Shown here piece by piece: positions 11,742 to 20,637 of a stretch of DNA of 64,000 nt. Every line of letters begins with the position of its first letter. Within the stretch, counting starts at the first letter, position 1. The translations under genes and the position numbers were made by a program. The stretch is from Alopecurus myosuroides (taxonomy: Eukaryota > Streptophyta > Magnoliopsida > Poales > Poaceae), in contig CM054060.1 of assembly GCA_028641055.1 (NCBI GenBank), positions 55,826,292 through 55,890,291 on the forward strand, written 5' to 3'. The notes under the pieces were generated by a model, which was not told the DNA's origin, searched no databases, and saw only the letters and a program-made list of their open reading frames with translations.

Positions 11742-14468
11742 TGAACGGACAACGACGTCGCCTAGAGGGGGGGTGAATAGGCGATTAAAATTTTCCGGTT
11801 AATGCTTGCTAAATGCGGAACTAAACTAGGTGTTTAAATTAACAAGCATACAACCTAAATATTCTACGGTCAACTAGATGAACAAACAACTTATGCTAAG
11901 CAAGACAAGTAACAAGGTGATAGCAAGATATATAACTTCAAGCTCGAAGGCTATCACAATGTAAATTGCATAAGTAAAAAGCTCGGGTATAGAAATAACC
12001 GAGGCACACGGAGACGAAGATGTATTCCCGAGTTCCTCCCACAAAGGGGAGTACGTCTCGTTGGAGGGGTGTGAGCTCACCACGAAGGCCTACTCGACGC
12101 CACAAAGGCCTCACCCTATTCTCCGATGAACCCCGCCACAAAGGCCTAGTTCACCTTCCACTATTGGCAACCTTCAAACCCGAGGCACACATCCACAACT
12201 CAATTGGAGGCTCTCGGTGTCACCACAATCTTGGGGCACGCATCCACAACTCAATTGGAGGCTCCCAAGAACACCACAAGTCGTCTAGGGTCCAAGACCC
12301 AAGAGTAACAAGCTCACAAACTTTCAACTTCCACGAATCCTCGTGGAGAGAGCAAACCGATGCAACCGATGCAAATGGCAAGAGCACAAGTACTCAAATC
12401 CTTCACTCTCAAATTCCAACAAAGCAATAAATGCTTATGGGGGAATAAGAGAGGAAGAACAATGAAGGAGAAACACCAAGAATTCCAAGATCAAGATCTA
12501 CTAAGTTTCCCTCACTAAGAAGGAAGATGGATTGGTGGAAATGTAGATCTAGATCTCCTCTCTCTTTTCCCTCAAAGATATGCAAGAATCATGGGAGGAA
12601 TTGAGAGAGGGGCAAGCTTTCCAAGGTCAACAATGGTGGGGGAGAGGGAGAAAAACGTGCTTGGAAGACTTGGGGGCCAATGGGGAAGAAAGCCCCCTTA
12701 AATAGGTCCCCACAAAAACTAGCCGTTTTGTGTGCAGTCTGAGCAGGATATTTCGAAATATCCGGTTCAAAACTGGACAGGAATATCCGGTCCGACAGGA
12801 ATATCCGGTCCGAAGTGAATAATCCGGTTCAAATAATCCGGTTCACTCCAGTGAGAAATATGGTCCGAAAACTGCCCAAACCGGAATATCCAGTATGCCC
12901 CGAATAATCCGGTTCAAATAATCCGGTTCACTCCAGAAAGTTTAGACTCCGGTCCTTAGCCGTTTTTCGAGCAAGTGGAGGGACAGATGCCAACCGGATA
13001 TTCCGGTTCAAACTTGAACCAGAATATCCGCCCCCCGCAAAACTAACAAAAACAACAACACGAAAACTGCAATAACTTTTTCATCCGGACTCCGTTTTTG
13101 ATGATCTTGGGCTCGTTGAAATCAACACAACGAGCACTAAAATAATATGCATAGAAAAATCATTGTACAGCAATGAAAGATAAAACCAAATGGGGAAAGG
13201 TTTTGGCCTCTCAAAAAGGAACAACCGGTAAAACCTCCTACATGAAAACGCACGTAACTTTTGCGAATGAACTCCGAACGGGGTAAATCCAATTTCATTG
13301 GAAAGATAATAGCAAGGAGTATCCAAATAGAAGTATGGAGAATTTAACACACATGGAAGGTGTGGGAACATTCTCAAAGACGAGCGGAATATTTTCACCA
13401 CCGAAAATGCAACAAGTTTTTCTTACGAAATCCGTTTTCGAGAAACCAAGGCTTGTCATGAAGATCACGACAAGCACTAAAACCCAAAGAAGACAAAAGA
13501 CAAATAAGAACCAAGAAAGATGATATGCAAAGTATGCAAAGGTTTGAGCTCTCCATAACGATTCGGTCGAGTTACTCACTTGAGAGCCCCTCTTGATAGT
13601 ACGACTATCTATCCTATAACCCGGTCTCCCAAAGACACGAGACCGGTAAAATAGAAAACATATCAAGATTATACCTTTGCCTTGAGCATTCCACTTGAGC
13701 TAGATGATTACGATCTTGACTCTCTCAAGTTGTATCTTCTTTCTTGATTGCGCTTGCTAGCACAAACTCCGCTTGATGAAGACTTGCAAGTTGCTCCCCC
13801 ATACACCATTATGGGAGAGACTAGCTCCCCCATACACCATTATGGGGAAGACCCTTCAGCAAATCTTCACAAGGCCACAATCTCCAAAAGGGTGGCAAGC
13901 ATCAAGCATAGGATATCTTCATGATGCTTCACTTGAGCTTCCACGTCAAGCTAGATGACAAACACCGCTTGACGACGACAAAGACCATGGGCTAAAAGAA
14001 ATCTTCCTTTTGGTTCATGCCCATGGAAAGATACCTAACCACACATAGAGATGCGACACACACATATCATGGGTTAGTTCACAAAGCCATATTGACAATT
14101 TCTTACCATACCATGAGATACACAATCCCACTTGGTACAACTTGTAGCTTTGTGTGTTGATCGCTTGCTTGATCAACCTTGTATCTTTGCTTCTCACTTC
14201 TAAAGATGATGTCTTGAAGATGATAATGAAAGATCACCTAATCCTTTTCTTCAAGACATACTAGCAATAAGCTCAACTCAAACCATGACCATTCTTCATA
14301 TAAATCCATGAAAATAACAATGGCCATCAAGGAAGCTAATAGAGTTCAACACATGAACTACATTATTTCCTATGGACAAGATCTACAAAGATAACTCAAT
14401 GCAAACATTAGTCCATAAGGATTGTCATTAATTACCAAAACCACATATGGGGGAACCATGCACTTTCA
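11742..14468 (-). repeat. C1 5' LTR
   Basis: Second copy of the C1 LTR, 2727 bp. It contains an extra 18 bp tandem copy of a GAATATCCGGTCCGACAG-type unit near 12780-12800. The TSD CAAAG follows at 14469-14473. Confidence 0.93.
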
Positions 14469-14473
14469 CAAAG

Positions 14474-14682
14474 TATAGATCATCTCTTTCCGCCTTATCA
14501 GCGTGAGTGGAATATCTGTCGGCTGAATGGACAAAAGGGGGTCTGCTCCTTTCTGGGCCATTGTTGCGACTGCACTCTTCCTGGATTATCCCTGTTTCGT
14601 CCGTTATCGTGTCCTTTGGAATAAGGTAGAGTTCTACTCTTGGTCCTTTCTTTGTTCCTAGGAGGAGTACGGGATCTCTCAC
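14474..14682 (-). pseudogene. E1 gag fragment between C1 and E2
   Basis: About 210 bp of E1 gag left between two insertions. The minus-strand frame includes GTKKGPRVELYLIPKDT and leads, with C1 removed, into the capsid sequence left of 3222. With E2 removed its upstream side joins the gag sequence at 27509. It ends at the E2 target duplication CTCAC. Confidence 0.75.
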
Positions 14683-15175
14683 TGTCGAAGCTCTGGCTCC
14701 GCAAATCCCTCGGGTGACCCTATCGGGTTTCGACTAGGAGACGTCATAGGCGCTGGTGAGATCGTCGGCTTGACAGGGGGGCGAGATTTACCCAGGTTCG
14801 GGGCCCTCGTAGAGGTAAAACCCTTACTCCTGCCTTCTGTCGATCTGTATTAGATGATTAGATCGGTTACAGGGTGCTCGAATCGAGAGTAGATCTCGAG
14901 TTTCAAGGATTTTGTGGTCGTGCGGTAATACTTGGTCCTCTCCTAGGGGGCTCTCCTGGCCTTATATAGATGGCCAGGTCTCGAGTTCTACCCGGAGAGG
15001 ACTCAAACCCTAGCCGAGTCGGTTACAAATTCCCTAACTTAACCCGCAAGCTGATGCGGGTGGGCTCCTCATGGGCCTTCTAGAGTACTCCAAGGGCGCC
15101 GCCTGTTGGGCCTTGACCAGAAGGTTTGAGAGGGGGTGTCCTTACTCGCAGGGTCCAGGATCCATGCCTTCGTCA
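14683..15175 (-). repeat. E2 3' LTR
   Basis: 493 bp copy starting TGTCGAAGCTCTGG and ending CCTTCGTCA on the plus strand. It is identical to 27011-27503 except for two substitutions (a G/A in GATCGGTTAC and an A/C in AAGGATTTTG). A TATATAGA box lies near 14974. Confidence 0.95.
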
Positions 15176-15188
15176 GTAGCCCCCGAGC
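15176..15188 (-). other. E2 polypurine tract
   Basis: The minus strand reads CGCTCGGGGGCTAC directly before the 3' LTR. It is followed on the plus strand by an inverted repeat (GCTCGACTG...CAGTCGAG, about 15191-15224). The same CGGGGGCTAC core recurs at five further places in E2. Confidence 0.75.
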
Positions 15189-15778
15189 GTTTGCTCGACT
15201 GGGATTTACTTTCAGTCGAGTAGACGGTCAGAACTTTTTGATCTCCTCTCGGAAGCTCAGCTCGACAGTTGTTGTTTTTGAAGGGTGTGTCCCCTGTATT
15301 GTAAGTTATAAAGCTCGAGTATCGAGCAGTACTGGCGCCTGTTTTACGGCTTTTATTTGCAGAAGGATGTGGCGCAGTAGCTTGGCTCTCCCGAGAGATC
15401 AGGGCCAATTAATTGCGACTAGGGCAAAGACACTCCTGGCCTACACAGATTCGAGACCTCCGACTCGAACCCGATGAGGTGATTGTTGCGACTGTGCCGT
15501 TGTGGACTTATCGAGTCGAACTTAACCTATGAGGGTACCTGGCGCGTCCGCTAGGATTTTTCTTCGTGTTGTTGACACGGAACTATGCCGGAGGACGCAG
15601 CTTTCGAGTGCGATTCCAGGCCCAAAAGAAAGATCTTTCTGGGTCTTACCTTCGTACTCGAAGAATACGGCATCCAGATGTGCCTAGTCGGCTGAACAAT
15701 CCAGGTTTTTATGATGTAGAATTATCACGTGTAGGAGAGGTAGGTTTTTCCCACCCGATGGATTTGTTTGAGCTCCAT

Positions 15779-15977
15779 ACGAAAGAAATTTCGCGTTGGA
15801 AAAAGAAACCAAGCCCGTATGAAAGAGTTTTCATGTTCGGGATGCTGTGCCCATACGAAAGATTTTTTCGTGCATAGGGTATTTTCCTCTTTGTTCGAAG
15901 AGGTCTTGCTTTATGAACTGTTCATGAAAAAGTTGGTTTCATCCGAAGGAATCGATATTCGTACGAAGATAATTTCG
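15779..15977. repeat. Cluster of five related short hairpins in E2
   Basis: Five short inverted repeats share a GAAAGA-type left arm: ACGAAAGAAATTTCG (15779), TATGAAAGAGTTTTCAT (15818), TACGAAAGATTTTTTCGTG (15854), CATGAAAAAGTTGGTTTCAT (15923) and CGAAGATAATTTCG (15964). Stem bases change in pairs between copies (ACG with CGT, ATG with CAT). They lie between the polypurine tract and the promoter of the antisense gene. The rest of 15190-16280 shows no gene. Confidence 0.6.
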
Positions 15978-16286
15978 CGTTTGAATTTCCATTCGAAAAG
16001 ATCTCAACTTTGAATGACGAACGTCATGACGTCATGGCGCACTCCTCTTCTCCCGATGGGACGTGACGGAGTGGTAGCAGATGGTGGCCCACCTTGTCAG
16101 CTTTTTGACCGGGAAACGAGACGTCGCTCCCGTTTTCTACGCGAAACGCGCAGTAAATGCGCACGATCTTCTGTTAAGATCGTGGCACGAAACAGCGCAG
16201 GCCGCCGCTTCGTTTCATCCTCACGCGTGGCAGCCGTGATAGGTGCCACGTAGCGCATCGTACGGCTGAGATTGCCTTGCCCCGTG

Positions 16287-16293
16287 TATAAGT
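16287..16293 (+). promoter_or_regulatory. TATA box of the E2 antisense gene
   Basis: TATAAGT lies about 109 bp before the ATG at 16396. It is set in a GC-rich stretch just after CCCCGTG. Similarly placed TATA boxes precede the antisense genes of E3, E4 and E5. Confidence 0.55.
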
Positions 16294-16395
16294 AGGGGTG
16301 TTAGCGCCGCAGTAAAATTTTCCCCGCTCTCTGCCTTCGTCTTCTTCCTTGCGTCCATCTTCATCTTCCTCGCGCTCAAGCTCTCACTGCGAACA

Positions 16396-19333
16396 ATGGC
16401 TGGCGGAAGGAAGCGTGGCGCTGGTACTCTGGCGTCCGGCGAGCCTTCTGCGCCACCCGCTCCTCGCGCCGGCGACTGGCGCTCCCCCAACACCACCGCA
16501 AAAAGCATCAAAGAGATGCAGCGGGAGGGATTGCTACCGGCGGAGGCGGAAAAGCGCGTCCGCCTCGGGAAAAGAGAAGAGGTACCCAACCCTCAGTCGA
16601 ATGAGCGCGTGGTCTTCGTGGACCACGTGACTCGAGGCCTTTCTTTCCCCCTTCACCCTTTCTTCATCGGGCTGCTGTGTGCCTACGGCATACAGCTTCA
16701 CGACCTTCCTCCGAACGCGATGCAGCACATTTCGTGCTTCATCGTGCTTTGCGAGTGCTACCTCGGCATTCGCCCGCATTGGGCGCTCTGGAAAGCGCTG
16801 TTCAAGATCCGGATCTTCCGCGAGAAGCCGCGGGTGGAGTCCGAGCCTGGCGAGCCACTTCGCACGGGTGGTTTCGGGATCCAGGCGCGCCAGGAGAACG
16901 CGTACTTCAACATGCACTTCATCGACTCCGCCCAAGGCTGGCGGAAGAAGTGGTTCTACGTCGTCGACAATAGCTCGGGTGGGCTCGTAGAGTTTCACCC
17001 ATTCGCAGTTCTGTCGAGGCGCAAGTCTTGGAGCCACAAGATGTCAGCCGAGGAAATCCAGACAGTCACGCCCTTACTCGCAAGGGTAGCCGCTCTTCGA
17101 GACCAAACCTCGGGAGTAGTGCTCAACGGGCTCCATCTGGCGAGCCTCTTCTTGAAGCGCAGGATCCAGCCTCTGCAGCAAAGGCCTTCCACTATGTGGG
17201 AATATCAAGGTGCAGAAGATCCCAGCCGAGTGAGTCGCGAAGAACTTTCGAATGTAGAATTCGAGAAGAAGATCGCGGTCATCACTCGCCTGAAGGTAGG
17301 GGAGCAATTCCCCGATTGCTCAGTCGAAGCTTTTTCTGCTTCAAATCCTCCTCCGGCTGAGGTTAGTTTCTTGTCTTTAAGTTACTTTCATCTTTCTGGA
17401 TTTCTTGGTCGATAAGATATCTCTTGTCTCCTTGTCTTCGTAGAGTCTAGCCATGGCGGACTGCTACCCGCCAGCTATGGGGGGAGCTGCTTCAGAGCAA
17501 GTGTCTAGTCACCAGGATGGCGCGGTTGACACCAGTGTCGCCAACGCTTCCTCGAGCTCGGAGCACGATTCCTCGGATGACGTCGAAGACTCGAATGGCG
17601 TCCTCCCGAAACGTCGTCGGGTAGATGAAAACGAAGCTACTTCGAAGGACAAATCCTTGGAAGCATCGCCTAGACAAGCTCCCATCCATGTGACTCCACT
17701 CCAATCTCTTCCTCCTTCGGCTTCGTTTCCAGTGATAGCGACCGCTTGGAACGCGGATGCTCTGGACGATGATGAAGAAGATGATGAGTAAGTGTTTTCT
17801 TCCCTGTTCTTTTGTAATGCCAGTCGATCAACTTCTAAATTCCGATATGGATGTTTTTCTATCTTTCACTGCAGTCTGCAGGCGATCAGCCCGCGTAGGT
17901 TCGCTGCTAATGTTCCTCCCGAAAAGAGGAACAAAGCAAAAGACGCGGGTGAAACCCCCACTGCAGGCACCGTCCAGAACTCTCCCAGGGCAGCGCCTGA
18001 TGCTGCGACTGTGGAGCGAGAGGTCCCCAGCTCTGCCGCTAGGACTTCGGTCTCGAAGGAGGCGACGGACAGTTCTGCAGATCCTCTCTCCCGCGCCACC
18101 GGACAGGTAAACTTCTATCTCTTGGCCTTCAAGAATTTTTTATCGGGTGCACGGCAGTGCTCCCGATGGGAGTAGCCCCCGAGGCTGTAGTCGATCGCGT
18201 GCGATCGGCTACAGGCTCAAAGTTCTGTTCATCTTTTCTTCATAATTTTGCTTTTCTCGGGTGCACGGCAGTGCTCCCGATAGGAGTAGCCCCCGAGGCT
18301 GTAGTCGATTGTAAATAATCGGGTACAGGCTCCAATGTAATCCTTCTAATTCTTCTATCCTCGTGCCTTTGCAGTCACTCGTTGATTCTCTTGCGGCGAT
18401 TGGTCGCCGCGTCGTCCTTGCTGAATCGGACTGCAGGTCTCTTCGAGCGGACTGCAGCCGAATTCAGACTGAAAACGATCTTCTCAAAGGTGAGCCTTAT
18501 CGTTTCCCTGTCTTCCACACTCCGTTCATTCTTGAGTTTTTGACAAGCATTTCTTTGCAGCTCGACTCGAATTTTGCAGAATCCGAAAAGGTCAAACTCT
18601 CTGAGCAGGTAACTGCTCGGGAGGCTGACCTGACGGCCATTCGACAAGAGCTGGAGGCTTCCCGCATGCAGTCCGAAGACTTTAGTCGACAGCTTGTAGA
18701 TGCGCGGAAGTCTTTGAAGGAGTTAGAGAAAACTGGCAGTAAGGCCGACATCGAGCTTGTCGGGTTCCTCCGTCCACTTGCTGAGCGCTTCGCGGGTAAG
18801 TGTGTTAGAATTTTTGCGACTTTGATTCTCCATTTTGCCATACTTTTGCTAAGTATTCCTTCGTAGGTATTCTGGATGTTCCTCTGGAAATCCCTGGACT
18901 CCAGCGGGTGGATGTAGTAACCGATACACTTGCTCAGCTTAAGAGGCACGCTGATGGAGTTTTCTCCATGGTCAACGATGCCACTCAAGTGCTGGGGCAA
19001 CTGCACGGTCGCCTTCTCGCCAACGCCACTCCTGCGCCTACGCTAGATGATCTGTTGAAGGTCTTCTCAGAAGGAAAACTTTTGGACGCCTTCGCAGTCG
19101 CTCAATCAGAGGCTGGCGCGAAGACTGCGATCCAATTTGCTCTGGCTCACGGAGTCGAAGGGTTGGAGGAGGCCTATTCGTCCGTTCCAGTCGATCCTTC
19201 CACGGGCAAAAAGGTACGGCTCTCTCGTTTTGGCGAGCAAGCCGCCATTCTTGCTCGGAAGCTTTCTGAGATTTTTGCTCGGAAGAAGGGAGGGTCGACT
19301 GCTACTAGTGGGAGCACCAATGTAGCCTCGTAG
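16396..19333 (+). CDS. E2 antisense gene (aORF), six exons, intact
   Basis: Gene on the strand opposite gag-pol, of unknown role. Exons read by eye are 16396-17361, 17444-17787, 17875-18106, 18375-18489, 18580-18795 and 18867-19333. Every intron starts GT and ends AG, phases match at all joins, and the sum is 2340 bp, giving 779 residues. Residues about 70-200 match the domain annotated in Pfam as putative gypsy-type transposon (PF04195): FVDHVTRGLSFPLHPFF, then YGIQLHDLPPNA and HISCFIVLCECYLGI. A Ser/Asp-rich acidic part follows, with KRRR (possible nuclear signal) in exon 2. Exons 4-5 are coiled-coil-like, and a helical C-terminus ends the protein. Homologous genes lie in E3 and E4. An alternative 3' end is given in the next entry. 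Confidence 0.8.
18143..18340 (+). repeat. 114 bp tandem duplication in intron 3 of the E2 antisense gene
   Basis: Two copies start at 18143 and 18257. Each reads TCGGGTGCACGGCAGTGCTC, then GGGAGTAGCCCCCGAGG or GATAGGAGTAGCCCCCGAGG, then a hairpin (GTAGTCGAT...ATCGGCTAC in the first copy). The TAGCCCCCGA core is the complement of the E2 polypurine tract. Confidence 0.75.
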
Positions 19334-19542
19334 CTTTTTTATTTCCTTCCTTGAATGTAATGAACCTTGGGATGTATTCCCGTGCTTTTGTTGGTCTTAA
19401 TCGAAGCATTGTTCTTTTGGAATTTAATCCCTTTGTTTGTACTCTGTCTCCCGATGGGAGTAGCCCCCAAGCGTCTAGTCAGATGTTCGACTAGAAACAA
19501 CTCGAGTAGGGCGTCTCACTCCTTTCCTTGTACTTCTTCCAG

Positions 19543-20352
19543 GCGACTGTGTCTACCGCGGAGTCATCGGGTGGACGTGGTAACCCAGTAAATCCACTTG
19601 TAGCTGCCGTGGGCACTTTTGCTGGCCTTCGTGGTAAGGTTCAGGAGGGTGAGCGTAGACTGAAAGCGCTGCGCGGGGTAGCTGATGTGGCGATATCCAA
19701 GCAGAGATTGGCAGCTGAGCGCGAGCAATTTCTGATGGATGAACTGTCTTCGATTGCAAGGGAGTTACTATGTAAGTAGTGTAGCCCCCATGCTATTTCT
19801 CTCCCCTCTGCTTCTTATCTGACCAAGTGCGTTTGCTCTTTAGTTGTGAGACCAGATGACAGAGAGGAGAAGCAGTGGGTGGAAAACTTCATTCATCAAG
19901 AAGCTAACAGCACAAAACCTCATGCGAGTAATTTCTGGTCTGAACGCAGTCGAGGTTTTGTGATGGCTACCTTGAAATTTCGAGTCCGCCAGGCGAGAAT
20001 TCTCGTGAGTTCTTTCCACGAAGTCCTGGTTGCGGTGAATGCTGCTTTTTATCCACTCGAGAGGGGTCCCGAAGACTGGAGTTATCTTCTCAGGTTGTTT
20101 GGACGAGAAGGAGAGGTTCGCACGTGCGTACGTAAACAAATGATGTGCGGCGCGATTGTGGCTCTCTCGTTTGTCCGAATATGGCATCCTGAGATAGATT
20201 TAAACTCCGTAGCTCGGCGCCCAGATTATGCAATCGAAGACATCACACCGTTTTATGATGCTGTACGCCCTACGGCCGAGAAGATTATCCAAATGACCTC
20301 TGAAGAGGTAGATAGGGTTTTAGCGACTGAGAATGCTCAGCGGTTTGACTGA
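19543..20352 (+). CDS. Downstream exons of the E2 antisense gene
   Basis: Two further exon-like blocks, 19543-19771 and 19844-20352. They are bounded by a pyrimidine-rich CTTCCAG acceptor, a GTAAGT donor and a CTTTAG acceptor. They stay open in matching phase and end in TGA at 20350-20352. If exon 6 of the preceding gene is spliced early at the GTACGG donor after 19213, the phases fit and the protein becomes 985 residues with no internal stop. The product part is helical and charged (EGERRLKALRGVADVAISKQ, then WVENFIHQEANSTKP). It could instead be a separate transcript. No motif was recognised. Confidence 0.6.
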
Positions 20353-20637
20353 TTATCGGATGTGAATATCCTGTAAACTGTTTATAGTTTGTAAAAAACT
20401 GTTTGTAAGGTGTGTAACCTTGTTTTTTATGGTATTTCTTTGTGATGCTTAGTTTTAGGTGTAGCCCCCGTGTATTTTATGGGGTGTGTACCTGTAACTT
20501 TTTAGCATGTAATCGACTGGAAATCTGTCGGGTAAATATGATGAGGAAATCATGTATTTCATTGCGATGACTGAGAAGTCATGTGTTCGAGCTACAAGAT
20601 TGGCTAGCATAGCCTTATTGTTGCAAAACAAGTAAAC
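20353..20637. other. E2 spacer between antisense gene and pol
   Basis: Region where the two convergent genes meet. It holds T-rich 3' end sequence after the antisense stop and another GTAGCCCCCGTG copy at 20461-20472, followed by an ATCGACTGG...CTGTCGGGT pair. No further gene is seen. Confidence 0.6.

Larger units (their letters stand above)
3223..14468 (-). mobile_element. C1: gag-only SIRE/Maximus-type Ty1/copia LTR retrotransposon, complete
   Basis: Complete LTR element of 11.2 kb lying on the minus strand. It is flanked by the 5 bp target duplication CAAAG (3218-3222 and 14469-14473). The LTRs are 2709 and 2727 bp and both begin TG and end CA. A primer site for initiator tRNA-Met sits inside the right LTR, and a purine-rich tract inside the left one, which fixes the orientation. 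Only gag is present. No protease, integrase or reverse transcriptase can be found in the 3.4 kb between gag and the 3' LTR, so it must depend on another element for transposition. By eye the LTRs differ at about 24 substitutions and a few indels (about 0.9%). At the commonly used grass rate of 1.3e-8 per site per year that is a few hundred thousand years. Confidence 0.93.
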
